Program-made: the position numbers and the translations under genes
Notes under the pieces: generated by a model
Told to the model about the DNA's origin: nothing
The model's database searches: none
The model's input: the letters and a program-made list of their open reading frames with translations, nothing else
Part shown: positions 12,169 through 18,324 of the stretch, piece after piece
How positions within the stretch are numbered: position 1 is the first letter of the stretch
Layout: each line of letters starts with the position of its first letter
Source: a virus
Virus record (IMG/VR): IMGVR_UViG_3300037247_000638
Span: 1 to 48,729 of that record
Length of the DNA stretch: 48,729 nt
Reading direction: 5' to 3' (one strand)

Positions 12169-12432
12169 CTGTTAATCCCTCCATTTTCTCCGACAGTACC
12201 ACATCGAGAGCCCAGGCGCAAGGAAATATTTGATTTTCTGCCCCAACACCTTAAAAAAGATTTATTTAATCTGATAACGGTTGACAAATCAGCAGTCCGT
12301 GTGCATTGTGTCCAGTGTCGAGCCAAAGACCGCCCAGATGGGAAGTTTTTACCTGTCGACTTGACAAGTTTTCGAGGCGTCTACACTGTCGAAACTTGCT
12401 CAAATCAGCACCCGCATCTGTACAAAAGATAA
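12154..12432 (+). CDS. Possible Cys/His protein in the divergent control region
   Basis: An open plus-strand frame. From about residue 24 the translation looks protein-like: KEIFDFLPQHLKKDLFNLITVDKSAVRVHCVQCRAKDRPDG, then LPVDLTSFRGVYTVETCSNQHPH, with CxxC and C/H pairs fitting a zinc site. No clear start codon with a ribosome site is visible (TTG 12154 is the only upstream start in frame), so the 5' end is uncertain. It overlaps the proposed minus-strand promoters. It could encode the regulator of the two units; that is inference. Confidence 0.4.
   Translation: MAIYHLLIPPFSPTVPHREPRRKEIFDFLPQHLKKDLFNLITVDKSAVRVHCVQCRAKDRPDGKFLPVDLTSFRGVYTVETCSNQHPHLYKR
12193..12221 (-). promoter_or_regulatory. 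Candidate minus-strand early promoter
   Basis: TTGCGC and TACTGT are spaced 17 bases, with a TG-rich spacer end (TGTGG). The predicted start lies near 12186, just upstream of GGAGGG and the 14-aa leader frame. Both hexamers are weak (3 of 6). A second candidate on the same strand is TTGTCA (12282-12287) with TAAATC (12259-12264), also spaced 17. Confidence 0.35.
12365..12398. repeat. Inverted repeat in divergent control region
   Basis: CAAGTTTTCGA and TCGAAACTTG face each other across 13 bases, matching at 10 positions with one extra T. An operator for a dimeric regulator or an RNA hairpin is possible. It lies within the doubtful plus-strand frame at 12154-12432. Confidence 0.4.
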
Positions 12433-12498
12433 ATTCACTCCCAGGAGCACCCCCAACACCTAAACACTAACATAATAACATACAAACATACTGACACC

Positions 12499-12526
12499 TT
12501 GACATAACACTATACTATGATATACT
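12499..12526 (+). promoter_or_regulatory. Sigma70-type promoter of the plus-strand unit
   Basis: TTGACA (12499-12504), 16-base spacer, TATACT (12521-12526). The predicted transcription start, six to eight bases on, falls at or one base before the ATG of the next gene at 12534. The mRNA would therefore be leaderless. It drives the rightward unit. Confidence 0.75.
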
Positions 12527-12533
12527 AGGCACA

Positions 12534-12827
12534 ATGAATGATAACCACCTAGTAATATACATTCTGGGCAGCATACTACATTGGCAGGCACCACGTATTA
12601 ACAACATAGATCTAACCAACATGGGCATAAGAAACATACAACACTACACCAAGCACTATCGAGAGCACCCTATCAAAGCCCAGGACAGCCTTAGAGAGGC
12701 ACTACAATATATCCCCCGAGAAGCACCTACTATGGACGTAGAGATAAACCTATCAGAGCACCCAAGCCACTTCGAGCTACATAACATATTGTACTCAACA
12801 AATAGAAATGAGCATCACGATGGATAA
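12534..12827 (+). CDS. Hypothetical protein, first gene of the rightward unit (97 aa)
   Basis: No ribosome-binding site precedes the ATG; the promoter -10 box ends eight bases before it, so translation is probably leaderless. The protein has a hydrophobic N-terminal part (LVIYILGSILHW) and a polar remainder (IDLTNMGIRNIQHYTKHYREHPIKAQDSLREALQYIPREAPT). Unlike the minus-strand genes it uses many ACA/ATA codons. Not recognised. Position suggests an early or regulatory gene. Confidence 0.6.
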   Translation: MNDNHLVIYILGSILHWQAPRINNIDLTNMGIRNIQHYTKHYREHPIKAQDSLREALQYIPREAPTMDVEINLSEHPSHFELHNILYSTNRNEHHDG

Positions 12828-13218
12828 GGCCCCGTCAAAACAAGAGAGAGACCCCGTCACACAGCAGTTTTTGAAGGTCCCCGGCAGCATCTACCCAGGT
12901 AAACATAAACGTAAGAAAAGGCGCATCAAGATAGAGAAGATAGACGATGTAACACTGGTAATACAAGAATTATGCAAGACAAGTGCACACCTAGCAATAC
13001 AAGAGATACTAAGCATACTACTCGGACCGGAGTGTAAGGAGAAAGCAGTGACGGCCAGGTTTGTGATAGACAAGCTAACCCCCCAGCAGGTGTACAATTT
13101 ACTACATACACACCATTCAGGCAGCCTTACCATAGTCCTTGATAGAGGCGACACACTACAAGCCACTACACCACATACATTAAGCAATACAGAGGCATCA
13201 AAAGAAAGGGCAACATAA
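12808..13218 (+). CDS. Hypothetical basic protein; possible small-terminase or DNA-binding candidate
   Basis: A 136-residue protein with a lysine/arginine-rich block (PGKHKRKKRRIKIEKID, residues 31-47) followed by helices (VTLVIQELCKTSAHLAIQEILSILLG and EKAVTARFVIDKLTPQQVYNLL). A basic patch and helical C-terminal region would suit DNA binding. No small terminase is otherwise evident, but the terminase is 3 kb away, so this is weak. The start overlaps the previous gene. Confidence 0.6.
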   Translation: MSITMDKAPSKQERDPVTQQFLKVPGSIYPGKHKRKKRRIKIEKIDDVTLVIQELCKTSAHLAIQEILSILLGPECKEKAVTARFVIDKLTPQQVYNLLHTHHSGSLTIVLDRGDTLQATTPHTLSNTEASKERAT

Positions 13219-13256
13219 CAGATATTATGACTACCAGTGTACGATCCAAGGGTGTA

Positions 13257-13296
13257 GGGGGGTACGGGGGGAGGGCAGCATGGAGGGGTGGACCCC
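13257..13296 (+). other. G-run cluster and hairpin in intergenic leader
   Basis: The sequence holds G runs of 6, 6, 3 and 4 within 32 bases, followed by GGGG-TGGA-CCCC (13285-13296). The plus-strand transcript could form a G-quadruplex or the hairpin, alternatively. It lies between genes ending at 13218 and starting at 13357, a 138-base gap with no other gene. Confidence 0.45.
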
Positions 13297-13356
13297 CTAT
13301 ATATACATCCTTGCCTTACCTTCATTGGTACGCCCTAGATATGCTGAGGTAAAATA

Positions 13357-13527
13357 ATGGATAAGACTATCTGTAGTCAATGCCAAGGCAAGGGTAAAGT
13401 GAAGAGATGGATTGTATATGATGCCGGGCCTGAACGCCATGAGTTTGTTTGTCCTATCTGTTATGGTGCTGGTATCTTGATGCCAGGGTTTCTGTCCAGT
13501 GATGATAAAGCAGGAGACCGGGTATGA
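13357..13527 (+). CDS. DnaJ-type zinc microprotein 1 (56 aa)
   Basis: It encodes CSQCQGKGKVKRW and VCPICYGAGIL: two CxxCxGxG-like half-sites separated by about 24 residues, the zinc-centre pattern of DnaJ's Cys-rich domain. GAGGTAAAATA precedes the ATG; the stop overlaps the next start (ATGA). It may bind unfolded proteins or metals. One of three related genes here (also 13699 and 14459). Confidence 0.72.
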   Translation: MDKTICSQCQGKGKVKRWIVYDAGPERHEFVCPICYGAGILMPGFLSSDDKAGDRV

Positions 13528-13712
13528 GACTGATAGGCTACTTCAATGGAGTCCCTATATATGAGCATGCAGATGTGCCTGCAAACACCATATACTTCAT
13601 AAACAACGAACTGTTAGTGCCTTGCGGAACAATAGCCTTCATAAATGCGGACTTGGATGCAATGGTACATGATGTTCTTGATGCCCAGGGGGAGTCTAAT
13701 GGAATACAGTAG
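13524..13712 (+). CDS. Hypothetical microprotein (62 aa)
   Basis: ATG preceded by AGGAGACCGGGT and overlapping the previous stop. Beta-rich sequence (RLIGYFNGVPIYEHADVPANTIYFINNELLVPCGTIAFINADLDAMVHDV). No metal motif. It lies between two DnaJ-type zinc microproteins. Not recognised. Confidence 0.66.
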   Translation: MRLIGYFNGVPIYEHADVPANTIYFINNELLVPCGTIAFINADLDAMVHDVLDAQGESNGIQ

Positions 13713-13908
13713 AACACTATGTCCTGATTGTAATGGTGCTGGGACTCTATATGTAGGAGGAGATGCCACAGCTCATACGTGGTTATGCCCTACTTGTATT
13801 GGCTTAGGATACTTACAGAGTAGGTTCACTGTAGATCATGATGCCCAGACGGAGAAAAACCAACAGAAGGGTCAAGGAGATAAATCCAGTGGTCATAGCA
13901 GCTCATAA
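13699..13908 (+). CDS. DnaJ-type zinc microprotein 2 (69 aa)
   Basis: ATG 13699 is preceded by GGGGGAGTCTA; the longer frame from 13645 is rejected. It carries LCPDCNGAGTLYVG and LCPTCIGLGYL, again two CxxCxGxG half-sites. The C-terminal tail is polar (HDAQTEKNQQKGQGDKSSGHSSS) and probably disordered. Confidence 0.72.
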   Translation: MEYSRTLCPDCNGAGTLYVGGDATAHTWLCPTCIGLGYLQSRFTVDHDAQTEKNQQKGQGDKSSGHSSS

Positions 13909-14092
13909 TGATACCTCAACTGCTTCAGGGTGCGCTCTCTCGATGGAGCACTTTGGCATAGGGATTGAGACATATCTGGCTGAACTTGCCCAGCAATTAG
14001 CTCCTCTGTATACTGCAATGGCGAATAGGGCACGTTTTTCAGGTCTTGATCTGCGTAAGGCATTAACCTTAAATCCGGGGATATTGATATGA
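13838..14092 (+). CDS. Hypothetical protein (84 aa), overlapping zinc microprotein 2
   Basis: Basic N-terminus (PRRRKTNRRVKE) then a helical region (MEHFGIGIETYLAELAQQLAPLYTAMANRARFSGLDLRKAL). It overlaps the previous gene by 71 bases and lacks a strong ribosome site, so the start may be internal. Its C-terminal end is coupled (ATGA) to the membrane peptide that follows. Confidence 0.5.
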   Translation: MMPRRRKTNRRVKEINPVVIAAHNDTSTASGCALSMEHFGIGIETYLAELAQQLAPLYTAMANRARFSGLDLRKALTLNPGILI

Positions 14093-14208
14093 AGATAGTA
14101 GCAATGGGAATTGGAATGATAGTGGTGACAATAGCAGCGAACCTTCTCCTGTTAGGTGCCGCAGTGTGGTTGGTGGTCAAGATACTTCAGTGTATGGGGG
14201 TGTTATGA
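14089..14208 (+). CDS. Single-pass membrane microprotein (39 aa)
   Basis: A 39-codon frame encoding one long hydrophobic segment (IVAMGIGMIVVTIAANLLLLGAAVWLVVKILQ). CGGGGATATTGAT precedes the ATG. Coupled by ATGA overlaps to both neighbours. Size and design are compatible with a small holin-like or membrane regulatory peptide; unproved. Confidence 0.6.
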   Translation: MKIVAMGIGMIVVTIAANLLLLGAAVWLVVKILQCMGVL

Positions 14209-14462
14209 AATACAGGAAGAAGCCAGTGGTGGTTGAGGCCGTACAATATATAGAATACGGCAAACTTGTAAAAGGAATGTGCAATTCCCAAAGTTGCTTT
14301 GTTGCTGGCAACGATAAGCCGCACGTCCATACTATCCATGACAATCAGATAGTATTGTTACAGGTAGGAGATTACATAATAGCTGAGCCTGACGGCAATC
14401 ACTTTTATCCCTGCAAGCCAGACATCTTCGAGGCAACGTATGAATTAGTGGAGGAGGCATGA
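14205..14462 (+). CDS. Conserved phage protein of the MKYRKKPVVVEA family (85 aa)
   Basis: ATG 14205 follows TATGGGGGTGTT. The opening MKYRKKPVVVEAVQY and the later VGDYIIAEPDGNHFYPCKPDIFEATYE form a pattern found in very many phages, usually annotated hypothetical. It is small, beta-rich and probably cytoplasmic. Function unknown. Confidence 0.82.
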   Translation: MKYRKKPVVVEAVQYIEYGKLVKGMCNSQSCFVAGNDKPHVHTIHDNQIVLLQVGDYIIAEPDGNHFYPCKPDIFEATYELVEEA

Positions 14463-14749
14463 AAGCCCAGTTATGTCCTGTGTGTGGGGGGTGCGGCAAA
14501 TATCACGATCATCGCCAAGTGTATCCGCATTGTGAAGGTGGTGTAGTAGATACATGTCATGGATGCAAGGGGAAGGGATATGTAGTGGTGCCGTGCGTAG
14601 AGGACTCCCCCAGTTGGGGGCATCAGAAGCCAGGCACATTGATGCAGGTGCCCGATGATTGGAGCAGCACCAACACCAGAGGCGACAAGTTCACGGGTGA
14701 TTGCACCTATCAAGGCAAGTGCAGGCACAAGTATGGGCAAAGGGGATAG
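14459..14749 (+). CDS. DnaJ-type zinc microprotein 3 (96 aa)
   Basis: ATG after GTGGAGGAGGC. Contains LCPVCGGCGKYHD and TCHGCKGKGYVVVPC, two CxxCxGxG-type half-sites, then a polar region with CTYQGKCRHKYGQ, adding two more Cys. Third member of the local family with the genes at 13357 and 13699. A DnaJ zinc-centre mimic that interferes with or recruits host chaperones is a conceivable role. Confidence 0.75.
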   Translation: MKAQLCPVCGGCGKYHDHRQVYPHCEGGVVDTCHGCKGKGYVVVPCVEDSPSWGHQKPGTLMQVPDDWSSTNTRGDKFTGDCTYQGKCRHKYGQRG

Positions 14750-14829
14750 AACAGCGTGGGGTCATTGAGGGCACTGTGACGCCAGCGGGCAGCTACAATG
14801 AACTGCAACGCTACTGGCTGAAAGACTGA
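14719..14829 (+). CDS. Doubtful small ORF (36 aa)
   Basis: A GTG-started frame (QAQVWAKGIEQRGVIEGTVTPAGSYNELQRYWLKD) overlapping the end of zinc microprotein 3. The tail SYNELQRYWLKD looks protein-like. AAGG lies very close to the GTG. It may instead be untranslated sequence. Confidence 0.28.
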   Translation: MQAQVWAKGIEQRGVIEGTVTPAGSYNELQRYWLKD

Positions 14830-14858
14830 ACGGTGAGCGACCTGAGCCCCACCATATT

Positions 14859-14972
14859 ATGAGCAAAGGCAGCAGAGACAGAACAAGTAACTTCAAGAGG
14901 TACTGGAGAAATGCTGCCCAGATAGACTGGAGGAAACGTGAAAAGAGAAACGATAAGCGTATACATAGATGA
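14859..14972 (+). CDS. Possible basic microprotein (37 aa)
   Basis: A 37-codon frame, strongly basic (SKGSRDRTSNFKRYWRNAAQIDWRKREKRNDKRIHR). No good ribosome site is visible, and its end overlaps the better supported gene starting at 14938. A small nucleic-acid-binding peptide is possible. Confidence 0.35.
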   Translation: MSKGSRDRTSNFKRYWRNAAQIDWRKREKRNDKRIHR

Positions 14973-15108
14973 TTTTGAGCAATGGAACCTCTCGGACTTG
15001 GCGTCCTTCAAGAAGGCCGATCTTATCAGATTGATAAATAGCTTGGTCGATGATATGAGGGACACAGACAAAGAAAGATGCTATAGGAGATGCCCCTTCA
15101 GAAGATGA
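14938..15108 (+). CDS. Hypothetical microprotein (56 aa), GTG start
   Basis: GTG 14938 is directly preceded by GGAGGAAAC, a strong site. The protein (ETISVYIDDFEQWNLSDLASFKKADLIRLINSLVDDMRDTDKERCYRRCPFRR) is helical with a Cys/Arg-rich end. The stop overlaps the acetyltransferase ATG at 15105. Not recognised. Confidence 0.6.
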   Translation: MKRETISVYIDDFEQWNLSDLASFKKADLIRLINSLVDDMRDTDKERCYRRCPFRR

Positions 15109-15536
15109 TAAGACTGATAAAGTACAACGAGAGTCTAAGAAGTAGGTTCGAGTACCTGGTAGAATCAGCGGACCGCGATTACTTCACTCCTGAGCGTGTG
15201 CTACAGGAGGAGTGGGATATAGATGAGATTGGTAAGGGGTGCTGGATTCTAGTAGAAGTTAACGATCATATCGTACGTTATTGCATGGGATTTGTTGCCT
15301 GGGATGATTGGGGTGAGATATATAAGATATATGTGGAGCCCTATTACCGTAAGAAGGGCTATGGCAGACTACTTATTCATGCTGCCTTGAGTGAGATAAA
15401 GCACCGATGCACCATGTGGGTAGATGTGGGGAATTCAGGTATGCTGGGCCTGTTGTTCCAAGAAGGATTCTATATTGAAGAAATCAGCGAAGAGGAGATG
15501 GGGCACCAATGGCTAAGGCTCGTAAAAAGGTTATAA
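15105..15536 (+). CDS. GNAT-family N-acetyltransferase
   Basis: The protein is 143 residues from ATG 15105; ATG 15090 would add five residues. Motif A is clear: IYKIYVEPYYRKKGYGRLLIHAAL around residues 74-97, with the R/Q-x-x-G-x-G/A acetyl-CoA loop seen as RKKGYG. The later WVDVGNSGMLGLLFQEGFYIEE matches motif B with its GF turn. It would acetylate an amine on a small molecule, peptide or protein. The substrate is unknown; host-protein modification is typical for early phage GNATs. It overlaps the next gene by 28 bases. Confidence 0.85.
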   Translation: MIRLIKYNESLRSRFEYLVESADRDYFTPERVLQEEWDIDEIGKGCWILVEVNDHIVRYCMGFVAWDDWGEIYKIYVEPYYRKKGYGRLLIHAALSEIKHRCTMWVDVGNSGMLGLLFQEGFYIEEISEEEMGHQWLRLVKRL

Positions 15537-15790
15537 CCACTAAGGACATAGAAGTAGATGATGTTGGAGATGGTGCCTGGAGGGAACTCTATTTAGCTGA
15601 ATATGAGATACATAATAAGAAGGTGCTGCGCGCCAAGTGGCCTCTGAGTTGCTGTGACTGTGGATTGGCGCATCTGTTCATATTTGAGGTTGATGAAGAT
15701 ACATTGAGGATACAGGTATGGCGCGACGAATTCGGAACAGAAATACTGCGTAAGTTATACAAATACGATATGACATGCAAAAAGAAATAA
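15509..15790 (+). CDS. Hypothetical phage protein with CCDCGLAH motif (93 aa)
   Basis: Basic N-terminus (AKARKKVITTKDIE), then WRELYLAEY and WPLSCCDCGLAHLFIFEVDEDTLRIQVW. The DCGLAH element recurs in small phage proteins of unknown function and may bind metal via Cys and His. Start preceded by GAGGAGATGGGGCACCA. Confidence 0.7.
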   Translation: MAKARKKVITTKDIEVDDVGDGAWRELYLAEYEIHNKKVLRAKWPLSCCDCGLAHLFIFEVDEDTLRIQVWRDEFGTEILRKLYKYDMTCKKK

Positions 15791-15800
15791 GGTTCCCTCC

Positions 15801-16595
15801 ATGACTGTAGTCATTATTACATTTTGCCGCAAAGCCGAGTTGTTCTATGGCACAGAACTTATCTTCAAGACTCTACGGATAGGTTTTCCGACTGCTGATG
15901 TGCTAGTGATAGAAAACGGTAGCTTGCCTGATGCGCGTTCAAAAATAGAGGAGTTGGCACATAAAAACAGATGTGACTTTTTCCAGAATGATATTTCTTA
16001 TCCCCCAGCAGATATTATGGAGAAAGTGGCAATGGGATCAAACGGAACTGTTGTATTCGTTGATCCAGATGTTGTATTTTGGCAAAATTGCGAAAACTTC
16101 GAGATAAGCAAACTTCTTGCTGGTAGGATTATCCCTGCCTTTTTTGACCCCTATGCCGAGAGCATCGCTCGACCACGAATACATCCCTCATTTTTTTGGA
16201 TAAATGATTCACATGAGTTAAGGGAACGTATTCTGGAGTTGAGGGAGTTGAAGCAAACAGATTTCAGACCATTCCATCCCTGGACAACAATGTCATGTTG
16301 GGGCAATTTGGAATGGGTTATGTTGAACAAGGAAGAACGGATTGATGCTTGGATTAGATATGATACATTGGCTTCCATGTATGCTGTCTTCAAGAATCTC
16401 GTTATGCCATTCAACAAAGTTCATTTAGACAGTTACGATCATTTGTTTTGTGGGTCTCATTTTGACTGGATTTATCCAAAGTTAGATGCCAAAAACGCCA
16501 AGGAGTATAAGAGAATACACGATATTGCAAGAAGCGATAACCTGGCTGGGTTGAGGGGAATTTGGCGCACTCAGGAAGAGTTCTTTGATGAATAA
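15801..16595 (+). CDS. GT-A-fold glycosyltransferase-like protein
   Basis: The 264-residue protein opens with a Rossmann-like strand (TVVIITFCRKAELFYGTELIFKTL) and has VFVDPDVVFW at about 86-95, where Asp88/Asp90 form a DxD-type metal and nucleotide-sugar site. Downstream features (HPSFFWIN, HPWTTMSCWG, DSYDHLFCGSHF) resemble acceptor regions of viral glycosyltransferases. The family cannot be fixed. It lies immediately before, and overlaps by eight bases, the large terminase, so it is co-expressed with late genes. A role in modifying virion or DNA is possible. Confidence 0.65.
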   Translation: MTVVIITFCRKAELFYGTELIFKTLRIGFPTADVLVIENGSLPDARSKIEELAHKNRCDFFQNDISYPPADIMEKVAMGSNGTVVFVDPDVVFWQNCENFEISKLLAGRIIPAFFDPYAESIARPRIHPSFFWINDSHELRERILELRELKQTDFRPFHPWTTMSCWGNLEWVMLNKEERIDAWIRYDTLASMYAVFKNLVMPFNKVHLDSYDHLFCGSHFDWIYPKLDAKNAKEYKRIHDIARSDNLAGLRGIWRTQEEFFDE

Positions 16596-18063
16596 AAAAG
16601 AAATAAGATTTCCACCATTCAAGCCCCATTCCGGCAGAGATCGGGAGAAGACTCTCTATGAGATAGCAGAAATAGATCGCAAGTATGGTGACTCTGGGGC
16701 AAGTGATTTCTGGGTGCGCGGCGATGGTCAGAAGATACTCCTTCCCAATAGGGGTCAGAATGCCTTGCTTCGGACTGATGAGCGTTTTATTGTGCTTGTA
16801 GCTGGGAGGGGTTACGGCAAGTCCATGACTGGACGCGCCAAGATATATCACTGGTTGCTCGAAGAAGATGTAGACCTTATCTGGTATGTAACTCACTTCT
16901 ACAAACAGGCTAAAGACATTGCTTGGTTGCCTCTTTTGAAGGAGGTTCCCTCCGAACTGATAATCAAGAAGAACGAGAGCGACTTGACTATGGATGTGCG
17001 TATAGGTGATAAGGCCAAGCGTATTCAGTTGAAAGGTGCTGACCAGGACCCCGATGCTCTTCGAGGAAGCCGCCCCCAGAGAGTTCTTCTTGATGAATAT
17101 GGGTTTATGAAGGAATCGGTGTGGACTGACATTATAAGGCCCATGCTTTTGACGCACCACGGCAAGGCTATGTTCGTAGGCTCCCCAAGTGGATTGAATC
17201 ACTACTACGACCTCTTCTGTTATGGTAAGGCGCATCCCGATTGGAAGTGCTTCCTGTTCTATGCTGCTGACAATCCCTATAACAGCATGGAAGAGATGGA
17301 GGATGCCCGGAGGGAATACATCGGAAGGAACAGATACAGCCAGTTTTTACAGGAGTACATGGCTGATTTTGTGGATTATGGGGGATTGGTGTGGCCCATG
17401 TTCGAGGAAGAGTTCCATGTGATAGACGACTTTGCTCCTGTCGTAGGTCAGTATGTGTTCTTGAGGGCAATAGATTGGGGATATACGCATCCCTGTGCTA
17501 CGTTGTTTGCTGCGATTGCAGATGGAGAGATAACCATATTTGATGAGTACTGGGAAGATAGACATATAATAGCTTCAGAGGTTGCCAAGAATATACTGGG
17601 GATGCACAAATTGCCGTTCCTGATAAATTACGGAGGCCATGATTTCTCAAGGGCTGACAGTGGATCGGGCACCCCCACTTGGGAGTTTTTCAGTAAGGAG
17701 GGCATCTATATCCGTCAATGGGACTCGGGTCCGGGGTCTGTGCAGGCTGGATGCAACAGAGTAGGAGAACTCCTCCATATAGACAAGAATGGCAAGTCCA
17801 GACTCCATTTTACTAGAAAGTGTAAGCGCACCATATATGAGGTAAGTCGTTATCGGATGGATGAGGCTATGACAGCCGATGAGAAGCGCAAGCGTCCAGA
17901 GAAGCCACTGAAGAAAGAAGATGACTGTGCTGATGCCCTGAGAGGTCTCTGCGTTATGAGACCCGAGTACCTTGTTCCAGATATGGCAATCACCGCCGCA
18001 CCTGGAACAGATGAGTATTATCGCCAGATGATACTGCTTGATGCGATAGCTGGTCGCATTTAG
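16588..18063 (+). CDS. terL: Terminase large subunit
   Basis: The protein is 491 residues from ATG 16588; a TTG just upstream is the alternative. ATPase motifs: Walker A AGRGYGKS (residues 72-79) and Walker B RVLLDEYG near 170, followed by the coupling motif SPSGLNHYYDLF. The C-terminal nuclease shows RAIDWGYTHP (first catalytic Asp) and DDCADALRGL (last catalytic Asp). It cuts and pumps concatemeric DNA into the prohead at the portal. The length is typical. Directly followed by the portal gene after one small ORF. Confidence 0.96.
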   Translation: MNKKEIRFPPFKPHSGRDREKTLYEIAEIDRKYGDSGASDFWVRGDGQKILLPNRGQNALLRTDERFIVLVAGRGYGKSMTGRAKIYHWLLEEDVDLIWYVTHFYKQAKDIAWLPLLKEVPSELIIKKNESDLTMDVRIGDKAKRIQLKGADQDPDALRGSRPQRVLLDEYGFMKESVWTDIIRPMLLTHHGKAMFVGSPSGLNHYYDLFCYGKAHPDWKCFLFYAADNPYNSMEEMEDARREYIGRNRYSQFLQEYMADFVDYGGLVWPMFEEEFHVIDDFAPVVGQYVFLRAIDWGYTHPCATLFAAIADGEITIFDEYWEDRHIIASEVAKNILGMHKLPFLINYGGHDFSRADSGSGTPTWEFFSKEGIYIRQWDSGPGSVQAGCNRVGELLHIDKNGKSRLHFTRKCKRTIYEVSRYRMDEAMTADEKRKRPEKPLKKEDDCADALRGLCVMRPEYLVPDMAITAAPGTDEYYRQMILLDAIAGRI

Positions 18064-18114
18064 TGTAAGAAATACCGCCCTTATTTTTCTTTCATTTCGT
18101 CCCCCCCCTACTCT

Positions 18115-18315
18115 ATGAGAGAGGGGTGTGTATTTCTACACTGTAGACAAGGACTTTTTTGGGAACGCTATTTCGTGGACAAAAGATATTGTGGCACCAG
18201 AGAATCTTGCATGTTCAAGAATCCTTATCTCGAACCCTACCGTTGTTATGCCTACGAGGAAAATAGAATCGTGTGGGAAACTTGCCACAAACGTTGGCGA
18301 CCAAAGAAGAAATAG
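18115..18315 (+). CDS. Cys-rich microprotein between terminase and portal (66 aa)
   Basis: Six cysteines in 66 residues: GCVFLHCRQG, RYCGTRESCMF, RCYAYEEN and ETCHKRWRPKKK, with a basic C-terminus. It could hold two zinc ions. No good ribosome site is seen, so confidence is limited; another frame (18128-18349) overlaps and reads less like a protein. Confidence 0.5.
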   Translation: MREGCVFLHCRQGLFWERYFVDKRYCGTRESCMFKNPYLEPYRCYAYEENRIVWETCHKRWRPKKK

Positions 18316-18324
18316 GGGATATAA

